In this document: piece by piece, positions 28,098 to 40,600 of the stretch
How positions within the stretch are numbered: the stretch's first letter is position 1
Layout: each line of letters opens with the position of its first letter
Source: Trochalopteron elliotii
Taxonomy: Eukaryota > Chordata > Aves > Passeriformes > Leiothrichidae
Reading direction: 5' to 3'
Length of the DNA stretch: 64,000 nucleotides
Assembly: GCA_024734555.1 (NCBI GenBank)
Contig: JANPWX010000026.1
Location: 2,650,695-2,714,694 of the forward strand
Position numbers and translations under genes: made by a program
The notes under the pieces: generated by a model
Seen by the model: the letters and a program-made list of their open reading frames with translations, nothing else
Database searches by the model: none
What the model was told of the DNA's origin: nothing

Positions 28098-31000
28098 CGT
28101 ATCTTGATTGGAATCTCCATCATGAAGGAGGCTTTAAAAAATAATACTTTGCAGATCTTACAAAGGCATGGAAATATAGTGGCATGAAGCCTCTGGCAGT
28201 AGTTGAAAAGTCCAGTGATCCCAACACCCTATGGTATAAAAAGCAGTCTGTGTAATGAGCAGAGTTTCCTCAGTTCAACAGGGAGTGAAATCAGCGCCTT
28301 GGTACTGGGAGAACATCTCTAATGCCTGCAAATCCTCTATTGCCACATTATTCATTTCCCTCCTAAAAACACTCTTACAGCTGCTTCATTCACTCTGCAG
28401 AAAGTCTCTTCTCCAGATGGTGTGGATGGCCTACCAGAGGATGTTGCCAAATCAGATTCTGTTGCAAGAGGTCCAGGGCTGAGGAAAGCATGAAAGAAAA
28501 TTCGGTCTCCTCTGAAAATGTGGAACGCCCTTGTGAAGGACACAGATTTTTTTTTTTAGGGAGAGAGTTACTATTCTAGTCTGGAGAATAAAAACATCAT
28601 TGAAGGGTTACAGCAGTTCATTTTCTCTTTGCTCTTGTTTCTCAAAGTTTGTGTAACCACTTACTCCCATTGGGTTAGACGAACTAGAGCTGAAGTAGAT
28701 GGAAATTATCTTGTTTCTTCAGCATCTGGTGGTCTGTGGGGATAAAACCTTTTGGCTTCAGCAGAGATATTGAGGCCAGTTCTGTACTAATTTGTATCCT
28801 GTGCAATTGCACTGATGCTAACAAGACCAAGCAAGGTGCCTGCCTGGGAAGACAGAGCTGTCGATGCTTGGTTATGCAATACTTGGGGAGGGTTTTCACT
28901 TGCCATAGTGCATACAGCTGGGAAGGCTATTCATTAACACTGTTTCTTTCAGAATCCCTCTGAACTCAGGATGTCTCTTCTTTTTGGAGTGGTGAAAAAA
29001 ACAAGTGCGCTATTATTACAGTTGTTGACACTGTCTTTTATTGGCATGAATAGAGATTATTTGGACAGCAGCAGTAAATGATGTGCAGTAAATCCATCAG
29101 GCCAAATTGGCAGAGATTATTAACTAAAGAGACAAGAGCGTTTTTCATGTGAAAATAAATGCTCACAATGCGGTAGCTATTGTTGTTGTTTGCACAGGGA
29201 GAGCCTTTTCATGGTTTTGATCCCTGAACATGAGTGGGGGAGTATTTAATTGCGGGATGCCTTTTACAGAACACACATTTTAAAACAACAAACATTTGTC
29301 CTGGTACAACAAATGACAGTTTCTGTAATTATTTCTTCATGTGCCACTGAATGTTGAAATAAGGAACTCCTTATTTTCTGCTACAAAACATCCATCTACT
29401 GACTATCTCAACTCCTAGACTTCAGGTCATAATGTTCTTTAGTAAAACGTGCAGTGTCCTATAATTTGTATATTAATTTATTGCTGGATTTTGCTAATCT
29501 TTGATACAGGGGGAACCTTGTTGCAGCACTGGGACTCTACTTCCAGACCTCCTATTACAAAATGAAGGCACTTGATTAAATAGAAAAGAATCTGCCAGCA
29601 ACTAGATCTATTATTCATTTAGCTGAAAGAGCTGCTGGTTTTCCCTTTTTTTCTAGCTTCCTCTGGATTTGGAACCTGCTTCTAGAAACTTGCAGTTCTG
29701 CAGTTCTGCCTATGACTTGAGAATATATTAATTACATAATTTTTGGAATACTAAGGATAAAAATAAATTTAATTTTTTTTCTGCACTTAAAATAGACATA
29801 GAGGAATAATTAAATTTCACTATTAATGAGGTCAAGTGTGCATGATGTACCATTACATCAGTGCGGCAACCTCAGCTTGATCTTATTGCAGTTACACTCT
29901 GGTTACTGACTCTCCTACTAGAAATAAGGAATAATTATCTCTGTAGCTCAGTCATATTTCCGAGTATAGGAAATCACATCAGCACAGGGGCTTTATCGGA
30001 AATACATTTATCTTTTGTCAATTTTTAGCTGACCAAATTTATCATTTTATTCAGTCATGGAGCTACTCTGGCAAAAGCTGTACACACAGAGCAGGTCTGA
30101 GGAGTTAACACTACAGCTGGGAAAAGAATCCTGAGGGAACAGAGCTGCTTCTGATGTACAGAGCTGATCTTTCTGCCAACAGTTTTTCTTCAGGATATAG
30201 CAAATTGCCTTCAGGAGATAATTCAAGGAAAAAGTTTGTTTAATTATGTTTACCACCCTTAGGTAAATATATGTATATAATTCATTATTAAATGACACAA
30301 CTCTCATTATAGCACACTAACCTTAAGATAAATGGTTGCTCAGGAGTCTTGATATACTACTTCATTCAGCGACTGCTCTATGAAGCCTCTTTTAATTTTC
30401 CCCTGTAACTCAACGTGATAGCAATTCATTCTAAGCAATTTTCTTCAATCCATTTTCTGTTCTAGGAAACAAGTTTGTATAATGGTGCTCTTGTTCTTTC
30501 TGTCATTCAGACACTTGAAAATGTCAATCTGCTAATGTTCATTTTTTGTTATTAGATTCTTTGTTCTCTACCATTTGTAATCACCAAAAATACTTCTTTC
30601 ATGCAGCTCGACACCTATTTAAGTGCTACCTCTTTTATTCCTTTGGAAGAGAAGGAATGAGTGATTAGAAACACGTATTAATTATCCTTGAACAGATGAG
30701 AGGGTGAAACCAAACACAGGCTTTAGAACAGCAGATGGAATTATATTGAGAACTTCTATCACTCATCCTTTCATTTTAAACTGCTGTCTAATACTATACA
30801 AAATAAAAATTTAAGTCATTCAAGGCAAAGTTTTAGGTTCTTTCTTAAAATGATACTTGCTTCTAAATTTTTATATTGTATTTTTTAAAAAAACTATGTT
30901 AAAGATGTTAAATTTTTTATGAAGTTCAGAAAGCATCAAATCACCTGTGATGTTGGCCATCTCCTAGTAGAAACTCACACAATACACACAGATTAGTAGG

Positions 31001-34000
31001 TATACAGCAAAAATAAAATATCCACTTACTTCTGAACCCAAGATTCCAATAATAATTGGCTTTTTTTCATCTCAAAAAAGAATAGAAGGGTCATAAAATT
31101 ATTTCAAATGCAAAGCTCTGTAAAAGTTATTTCCCAAGATTAAAAAATTTCTTAGTTCCATAGTCATCAAAAATAAATCCTGGAAAAATAATGTGCAAAA
31201 CAACCGCTCAGTAAAATTCCGTTTTTCATTATCTTCCTCAGTAAAAACCCCAATAATTAAACCCACATCAAATAAATACAGTGTGTAAGTCCCCACTGGT
31301 CATGAGCAGAAAATATCAAAGAGTTTACTATATTTAGGATATCTGAGGTTGCAAAATGAGAATTATCAGTGAGCTCAGAATATTGTGATTTTCATTTCTC
31401 TTGGGAGTGCACTACAGGAGGGGTAATGTAGTTTTCTCCTCCACTGACATGTGCCCAGCCTCCTAAGCTGTGCATAAGATTCTTTTTTTCCCATTCAAGT
31501 CTAAGCACAACTGAATGGAGAATGTAATTAATGTGTCTTCAGATACAAGAGAAGCAGTTAAGCCCACCATTGTGCCTGACTCATTACTCCAGAACTATAA
31601 TTTCCAGCTAGGAATGAAAAGCACAACACCGAAAGAAGAAGCTCTTGGTTAGAATATCTATTTTCCCTTTCTGTGAACTGATAGGAATCCACAAACTGAA
31701 ATTTTTAAGAGTACCTTTAGCTTTTTAAACAACTTTATTTCATTTTCATGTTTCCTTCTGTCCAAGGTTTCTAAGTAAAACAACTTACTTCCTATGCATT
31801 TCTCAAATGACCCAATTGAAATCTAGTGGGGTATGTTAATGTGCAAATTTTTAAAGTGAGACAAGTCAGTGAGTGGGCTCAGAAAAAGCATATTAGTTAA
31901 AAATGGGAGAAACTATTTCCTTAATTAGCTCTTTCAAATGGGAAAGAAAAAAGTCCTTGCAATCTTTGTAGAAGTGGTTTTTTTCCTAAAATGTCTGATC
32001 TTAGTCATCCTTAAGGATTTTCAAGAGTCACCCATGAATAAAACAATGCTGGAAAGAATTGGAGGTAATTTTTAATAATAGGTAACTTGATTGCATTATG
32101 TATCTGAGGAAGATTTAATAGATAAGAGAAAGAAAATTGACGTCAACCTTAATCACGCAGAGAAAATGCCCTGTCAGCTGGAAATCAACTAATTATTATT
32201 GTATGCTAGGAGTAACTAATTGATTCTGTATATTTTTTTTCAAGAAATTATATATTCATCTTGGTATAAACCCAAATTTACTATCCAGATGAGAACATTT
32301 CGTTCAAATTTTATGGTAACAGATTTCTGTGTTATCTGCATTTTCTGTGTTGGAAGCTCTGAGATGCTTTGGGAGGATGAGAAATGAAGTGGAATACCTT
32401 ATGACATGGATCAAAACAGCACTCCTGCAGTTTGTCTTGAAGGACAAACCCATTTTAGTCCTTCACTATCAGCTAGACCACTGGGAATGATAGACAAAAA
32501 GCTCTCAACTATCACTTTTATTTGGCAGTTTTTTTATTTGTATACTCCAAAGACCCTAGGTGTGGACCAAGATCCAACTGCAGGAGCAGCTGTTCATCAA
32601 AACCAGAAATACACTGATATTCTTCTTAATCAACTTACCATGTAGATAGAAGATGAGACATAATGCACGGAATGCACTTGGGGCAATCACAAGAGGCAGC
32701 GAACTCGACGTGTAGGTTAAATAACATGCTATTTTTCACTTTACGTCAAGAAACCGAACAATGTTTGAGCCACAGCAATCTGATGAATGGTAACAAGGTG
32801 CTTTTTTTCTCCTCACATGTCAGGTACAGCCTAGGAGAGGTAGGAAAATATCATAGAAACTTAAAAAGTGAACAACTTAAAATGTTCTAGTTTTTCAATA
32901 AAAGCCAATAGATGCCTAACTAGAGGAGAACATATCATTCAGGGGTCCTGAGTGAGTATACAAGTTTCTTACATTTAAAGTAATCAGGTTTTTTCTACAA
33001 ATTCTGAACAAGTTTGAGCAGCACAAAACTTTATTTATGGATAACAAAGGAAGAGGAGGTTGCTAAAAATGAAAATGGCCTGGATAGTTTTAGCTGGAAA
33101 TGTGAATACTTCACTAGAGAGACTACTGCAGAATTTATATGTGATTTTACATGTGAGGACCTACACTGTATAGAAAAGTGCCAAATTGTCTGCAGTCTTG
33201 ACAAATAATGAGTGAGGAAGGTGGTAATAAGGAGAGATTTGGTAAAAAAAATCAGACCTCTGGGGTGAATTTGAGTTGATGGTGGAATTACAAAATGGGA
33301 GTGTCAGATGTGTTTCATGCTCCTAGGGGCAATAGTTGAGATGGGCAGTGGATAAGAAATAAATTTTGCAGAGACAAAAAGATCCAAGACAGAACTGAGA
33401 GAGACCCCTCAGAACACCTGGACGGGGAGCTGCTGTAATACATTCTGAAATAATGGTTCCATACAGAAGAAAAATCTGCAGAAGGCCAAGGGACTGAGGA
33501 TAAAGTCATTGCAGGCTGGAGAGGATGCAGAATTCTTACACATGCCAGGCAATTTGAACAGTTCAACAGCAAGTTGTTTTATGAGCATGAATACAATAAA
33601 CATGGACAAGTTCAGCTGGGAATGTGGTGAACATGAAGCCTGCACTGACAGATGTGAATCAGGAGAAATCAGCATGAGAATTTCAACAGAGATGTTTTGT
33701 ACCCCGAGCTAAGAAACCCTGAAATCAAGAGCTATCAATGGAGAAGGCAAGAGAAGCAAAAAGATGAAGAGAAGTAAACATAAGAAAATCCACCAGGAAA
33801 GGCAGAGAGGTCCTGAGGAGCCTTCAGTACTAGTGATGGGTGCCTGGTGCAGGGAGGACCCTGGAGATGCAGAAACAGAACAAGCAACAACTGGGAGCAA
33901 AAGACACTCAGCTCCCTTTCCCCAGCCCAACTATATCAACCCTTGCAGAGATTCTATCTTAATCTTGCATATGCACAGTATTAAATGAAGCTTTCCAAAG

Positions 34001-34015
34001 GGAAGAAGATAAAGA

Positions 34016-34116
34016 ACAAAACAACAACAACAAAAAAACCCCAAACAAACAAACAAAAACAAAAACAAAAAACAAAAAACAAAAAACAAAAAAACAAAAA
34101 AAAAATAAAAAGAAAG
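34016..34116. repeat. A-rich (AAC)n/(AAAC)n/(AAAAAC)n tract
   Basis: The tract moves from AAC to AAAC to AAAAAC units and ends in a nearly pure A run. It follows a purine-rich block (33225-33790) and could be the remnant of a poly(A) tail on the plus strand. Confidence 0.9.
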
Positions 34117-37100
34117 AAGCAACTGGGAAGCAAAATAATAGGGATAAATAGGGATAAACAAGCCTGGTTTTTTTGCCAATTTTCAAGTTAATGAGATTAG
34201 AATAAGAAGCAGCAATTACAAGCCAAATGGCCTAATATCATCTATAATATCATTCTTACAGGCAGAGAGTTTAACAATGAATGACTGCATTAGATTTAGA
34301 CATTAAAAATTGTAGCATTTCTATGATTTTCCTCTCTGTGTGCACAAAAGTAATTTTCTTTCTTTTATTTCTTTTGTTCACAGGGTTCTCTAAATTTACT
34401 GTTATTGTTACAGTTTGCTCCTTCAGACACAGATATGTAGATGTATTGGATCCATGGACAGATCTGTGGATCCAATGCATGCGTGATAGAATTCCCTTCC
34501 CACTGTTACTGCTGGAGGGAGAACGGCCATGATGGAGGGAAATGCTGCTAAAAAAAGCAGTCATCACCTCTTCAGCCTGTGGTCAGATTTACTGTGTTCA
34601 GGGAGTCAGTCTTACACTTACAATGCTGACTCTCTCAACTGTGCAGACTTCTGGCAGTCTTGGGTCTGTTTAAATTTATTTTCACGTTAGTTTTATCAGA
34701 CAACATGCTTTATCATGCTTATTTCAGTGTTATTCTTTTACTTAATATAATGGGTTTTTATTTATTAAGCATAAGATAAATTTATTTAAAATATCCACAT
34801 ATGTACACACACGCAGGGAAACACTCCACCAAACTTGTCTTGCTGAATTAATTAAATATTTGATTTTTTTTCTGTCTTAAAAGTTTGTTAACAGACTCTT
34901 GGAAAGCAACATACAATTTTATCTCTCTCTCTATTTTTTTTTTTTTTTATCTTGACAAAAGCTAAGCCAAGCTTTATAGCTGCTTTTCCATCTCATCTTC
35001 TCCAAAGGACTTGGATACTGAAGGGTGGAAATGTCACTTATGAATTTATCCTCACCCCCAAAAAGCTATTTCCTCTTTTTTTGTGTGTTTTTTCTCCATT
35101 TCTCAGGCATTAAAATACATAGTTACACTAAATAAATTTCAATTTAGTTTAAGCAAGGGTGTTTTCACCTGAGATCTTATCTCCTGAAAATTCAGGCTTT
35201 GCAGTTCATTGAGATGAGATGAGACCTGCAATGCTGATTTTACTTCCCATTACAGAGTTACATGGATTTAAAATAAGTGACCACATCATAAGTGGAATCT
35301 TCTTAAATGAGCTGAATGCCCTTGTGAAGTACCAAATTCCCTCTGGTAAGTGTCACAGCTATTTTATCTCACCTATATCTGAGCATGGTACAAGTGAAAT
35401 AAAATGAATAAATTCACACTGCATAACATCCATCAGAGATATCTTTGTAGTGTCCATGTCATACTCAGGTCTGTAGTCAGATTGATTAAGAAAATTTAAG
35501 GTCCTATCTTCTTCTGGTTAATAGATATTCTAAAAATAGGAAAAAAGTGAAGTAACCCTCAAAATCAATACATCATTTAAATTGCCATGATGTGAAAATA
35601 CCAAATGTCCAAACACAGGTATGAAGTTTGGAATGTGTTGGAAATTTGCATCCTGGCACAATGAATGATGGCAGGCAGATATTTAAAAAACAAATGACAA
35701 ACCTTACTCTGGGAATTTGTTCTGCACCCAACCACCACCCAGTTACCTCATACCCTTCTACAGGAAATCAAATACTCTGGGACTTGTTCTGTGGATATAT
35801 TGGAATTCCTTTATGGGCTAAGACTTCTGATATCAGTTATATATTTTCAGCATTTGTTTATAGGGCATTTTATGAAATCATAAAACAGACTGTGGGTACT
35901 CTGGCAGGGTTGCTAAATTTCACTGTGACAGCTAACGTGCTGCAGTGTGATCCATAATTCACTTCTGGAACAGGCTTAAAATGAGAAGGAAAAAATCTCT
36001 GTAGGTTACTAGAGAGTTTCCTAAGATTAGAGTTTTACAAGACTAGAAATTTAAACTGTACATATTTTAACTGCTATTTAAGTTTCCAAGCCATTCATCA
36101 GAGATGATATTTAGAATGTCCACAAGTCATCATTGAAAATAGTTATTTAAAGTAATTCTCTTATTTTACATTATATTTCAAGTAATTCTTCAATCTTTCC
36201 TCCAAAAATGTTCTCCACCAGGTAGAAGTAGTATTCACTGGAAAGAAAAATGCCATACTTTCAAAAAACAAGAATTGTGGTTTTATTGTCAAAATAAATG
36301 TCTGTTAGTGGGGCAGCACTGTGCTAAAGTGGGACTTCAATGGTGTCATTAATCTGGTGCTCAATGACACAAAAAGACATAAGCCAGAAATACAAGGATG
36401 GCTAATTGATTTTCTGTGCTTTTTAGAGGCACCTCTCAAAGAAAATGGCCTGCCACTTGCAGGAATAGATTTCCTTTATAGTTACCCTGACCCTTTTGCA
36501 GTAAATTCGTGAGGACAAAGATGCAACAAATTAATTTTCAGGATCTTCAAAAAGTGGCAGTAGCATGGACGAAATGCAGGGGAGATCATTATTACAAATT
36601 CTACAATTGAGGTCTTCAATCACTTTTCAACCCTGTTCAGCATGAGAGGAGGGTTGGATACAGAGCAGCAGCACCTGGCTGGTGTGCCTGTAACACAGTG
36701 AGGTTCCATTTGACACTGATGTCCAATTACATCTTTGGAACCATGCTAAAAATTTTGAAAAATAAGAGAAGGTTATACACATTCTCAAGGATTGAAACTA
36801 AGAAGAGGAGTTTAATTGAATCAGTTGGTATCGTGCTGCACAGTGCTGAGGTAACAGAAGATTTACTGAATTCTCCTTTGAAACAGTGTACGCACTGATG
36901 TTTCCAGTTGATGCAGGAAGGGAACTTCTAAAATTTGTGAGACAGCAGGAACTTGGGTATGCAGTTAAGACAGGATACGATCTTCCTCCACCACCATCAC
37001 CTTCTCTTAATTTTATTAATAAAAAGCCTGAATCCCAGCCTCTATTATGACTAAAGAGATGAGACAGAGCACCCTGGATGCTCCCACATGGTTACAAATA

Positions 37101-37186
37101 TCAGCCAATCACAGAGGAAAAAACACCCTAGAAAATCCCAAGCTTTCCACATTTAGCTGGATTACAAATATATGATTACAGAAATA

Positions 37187-37622
37187 GAACTGCAGAATTA
37201 CAGAATCACATTGGGATTGGAAGGGAACCTAAAGGTCATCTGGAAAGATGCCTTCTACCAGACCAGGTTGCCCAAAGCCCCATCCAGCCTGCCCTTGAAC
37301 ATCTCTAAGGATAGGGTATCCACAACTTCTCTGGGCAGCCTGTTCCTGTGCCTCACCACCCTCACAGTAAAGAATTTCTACCCAATATCTAACTCAAAAC
37401 CACATTCTTTCAGTTTAAAACTACTCTTTGTGTCCTATCACTCTTTGTCCAGATAAAAAGTCTCTCTCCAGCTCTTGTAAACCCCTGGCCACTACAAGGT
37501 CTCCCCAGAGCCTTTTCCTCTCTATGTTGAGCAGCCCCAACTCTTTCCTCTTGTGTTCATTGGAGAGCTGCACAAGCCCTCTGATCATCTTCTTGGCCTT
37601 CCCCCAGGCTCATTCCAGCAGC
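37187..37622 (-). mobile_element. CR1 LINE 3' fragment, minus orientation
   Basis: On the plus strand the fragment begins with the reverse complement of a CR1 tail (ACAGAATCACATTGGGATTG, then GGAAGGGAACCTAAAGGTCATC). It continues through the familiar reverse-complemented ORF2 end and 3' UTR: GACCAGGTTGCCCAAAGCCC, CATCCAGCCTGCCCTTGAAC, CTGGGCAGCCTGTTCC, then GAGCAGCCCCAACTCTTTCC and TCATCTTCTTGGCC. The 3' end of the element is therefore at the left. About 435 bp remain and no complete protein block survives. Apparent ORFs at 37172-37456 and 37428-37730 are antisense shadows of this repeat. Confidence 0.93.
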
Positions 37623-40600
37623 ACAGTGGCAGGTGAAAAGATAGGAGTTATTATTTGGCATAGAGTGGCCCAGGATAAGGCTTTGGCTTGTGCATACATT
37701 ATTTTCACTCACCTGCAGGTGACAATTTAATGACAATACTGCTGAGAGGACTTCCAGACTGTCAAACCACACATCCTTCCTGTCTCTGAGTGGGTTCCTC
37801 ATCTCCAAAGCCATCAGGGGCCCTTCTGCAGCTAGAGGCAGAGGTTTCTGCACAGTGGTGACACCAAAAGGCATCACTAAGGACTGGACATGCAGTTCTC
37901 CTTAGGAAAATGTGAGACTTAGGAAATGTATGCATTTGTTACTGTGCTCCTCATCTGTGAAAGCCACAGAGCAGAGGTAAAAGGGTAGTTAAAAAGAATG
38001 GCTTTCCATGAATGCCAGGATGAGGACATTACTGGGTTGTTATTGTTCATGCAAATAATTGAGCAATCTATAATTCCCTTGATAATGGTTAAGAAGTCAC
38101 ATCACACTAAGTACACCTGCAGTCACCACCAGCCAGTCACAGGGATGTCAGAAAGTCTAGGCCCAGGAGCATAGCAATTCAAATTTCAGAGTTAACACCA
38201 GTGATTTATGGGCTAATTCATACACAAGGAGGTAAACAAAGAAATCTCAGCTGTCCTTAGGTGCTTCCCAGGAAATACTTGCCGAGCTGGTGCTGTTGAT
38301 GAAGGCCTTCACAATGGGTTGGGCAATGTAGAAGTATAATTCTCCTACATTGTTACTTTCAAATGGTGTAAATCAGAGGAAACTCACATCAAGAAGGACA
38401 GATATGGTTATGTCCTTGGTGTATGGAAGATTCAGGCCATGTCCAGCAATGATGCTGGTCTGAAATTACCTGTCAGACTGAGTTATCAATAACCTGCAAA
38501 TCAGTAAGCCATTTAAAAATTTCATTGCACTGCAGAGAAAATAAGCTAGATATAAGAGCTCCAATTGTTTGGCTCCAGTTTGAAAATAAATAGGAAGAAA
38601 AAATAAAACTGAGAAAGCTATTTAAAATCAGTTTATATAAAACATGCATTGGCAATGAAAATTTGAGGGAGGTCTTAAACAGCATCAGCTCTTTTCTTCT
38701 CCCTTCATTACACAGGATGGAACTGACTCAGAAGTGAAATTTATTTAATGTAGCCATATACTCTCTAAGGACAAGACATGCAATACCCTAAAGAGGCCCA
38801 TATGAAGACTCTGAAAATCTTTTGGAAAAGCAGGTGTAATTCTTTTAAAAATCTTTCAAAAATATTATTAGGCTTTGTTACTAAAAGAAAAAATAAAAAA
38901 AAAAACAGTGTTTTATGAAATGATCTGAAAATCAAATCAATTACTTGCCACATCCACATTATCTTACTGTTTCTTTTGATACATTTTGTATTTAAATGCT
39001 GGGTTCTGTATGTAGTGGGGGTTTTGAAGACTCAAGAAGCTAGCACTCAGATTTCTAAGAATAGAAATTCAGTATTTTGAGTGAAAAGTAAACTTCCTTT
39101 CATTAAAATATACTAGGCTCCTTATATTTTCTTTATTTTTATTCCTTTTCTTCAGGCATGAGCTCTTGCAAAGAAAACATTTGGTCAGGATAACAATTTA
39201 ATTTTAGACTTCACAGCTTAGAAAAAAAAATAAAAGGAGGAACTCAATACATTCATCTAATTTCATATCACATAATACCCTCCCTTGAAGAACTGTTTTT
39301 ATGTAGATTTCTGCCAACTTCACCATTGAAAACCTACTTTTAAATTCCCATCAGGTGCTTTCTGCTTGAAGGGCTCCAGTGTGTGGGTGGCTGTTTTTTC
39401 TTGTATGTGCCATGATGAGTCTCCTCCTCAGAGAGCTGGGGGAGGAGGGAGGAGGGAGTGTTTTTCCTCATTTCGTTTCACACCACATTTGTAAAATGAG
39501 AGACAAAATGTCCTACCTCCTGAAAAAAACTGTCCTGGAAAATTTTTATGTTCCAGGAAAAAAAGCTATCAATCTAGTTTATGTGCCAACAATGAATATC
39601 ATGCTACCAATCTCCTATTAATATCTTGGTAATTTGGATTATTGTGTAAAAATCTGTAATCTGTGTCTGTTTATGTTTCCTTCTTCTAGATGAGATGAAA
39701 GAAGGTAATGTCATTTTATCTGCCTGGAAATCACAAGGCAATATTCCCTGACTTTGGGTCTAAATGGGATGGAAAAGGTTTTAAAGAACCTATTGACACA
39801 CATGAAGTTTATAAAACCAGATCGCACACAGTTTTCTAAGTGATAGATGTTGTTGCCTTTTTATTTGTTTTATTTTATCTTCAAAACAGATTAAATGTCC
39901 TGGTAGCATGCTGTGTAAATTCCATTTGGCAGAAGTTTCTGTAATAATGTACTCTTTAAGGAGAGATATCTTTCTCTGAAAATGAGTGTGCAATGGAAAA
40001 TATGCAATTGGAAATTTTTTAAGATATTTTCCTTGCAAGCCAATGGACATCTCAGCCTCAGTTCAAGTTCATGAACAGTTTGTACACTGAGGCTCGCAGT
40101 GGGGAGTCACATCAGGGTATCCCAGCAACAACAAGGGTGCAGTTTCAGGAGCAGCCCTGTGCTCCCTTTGCACTGAATAAGGTTATAAAGGGCCTCAGTC
40201 TACCACTGCTCCTCACCAGGTTGTTGTGTTTTATTTGATCAGTCATTAGTCAGAGAGCCCAACACTTTTAGTTTGCTTCATGCATGACGCTTGCTGCAAG
40301 GATTAAGCTTGTTGCATGGGGGATAGAAACTATACTTCCATCCCCTTAGTGACATTTTCTTCTGGTTTTCTCAGTAGTAGAGAAAGCTCTGTGATATGTA
40401 CTCATATCACAGCAAATGCATAACATTATTATTCCCTGTGCAGTTACATCTTAAGTTTCAAGCTAACAAGTTAATGGTGTAGAAGGAAAATGAGTCTCAA
40501 AAAAGTCAAACTTAAAAAGGTGAAAATCACATATTTTTTCAGTTCTTCTGGCTCAAAAACTGAAACCATGTTAATTAATCATCCTGTGTTAACTGTGCTC

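Larger units (their letters stand above)
24825..37186. other. Intergenic DNA with microsatellites, no gene recognised
   Basis: Apart from the listed microsatellites this is unique AT-rich sequence. The region 33225-33790 is strikingly purine-rich on the plus strand. A frame at 35628-35957 (plus, 109 codons) and others at 32406-32890 show no known motif and no flanking splice signals that I could support. Upstream exons for the minus-strand candidate at 24.8 kb would be expected in or beyond this block, but none was identified. Confidence 0.65.

Noticed and set aside
33931..34191. Overlapping frames encoding K/N/T/Q-rich or F/L/C-rich peptides
   Set aside because: They are translations of the A-rich low-complexity tract.
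35628..35957. 109-codon plus-strand frame considered as a possible retroviral or other gene remnant
   Set aside because: No diagnostic motif and no LTRs or neighbouring viral genes.
37172..37730. Two plus-strand frames of 94 and 100 codons
   Set aside because: They mostly lie antisense over the minus-strand CR1 fragment.
39437..39458. Possible G-quadruplex in a GGA-rich run
   Set aside because: Only three runs of three or more G are present, so the standard four-run pattern is not met.
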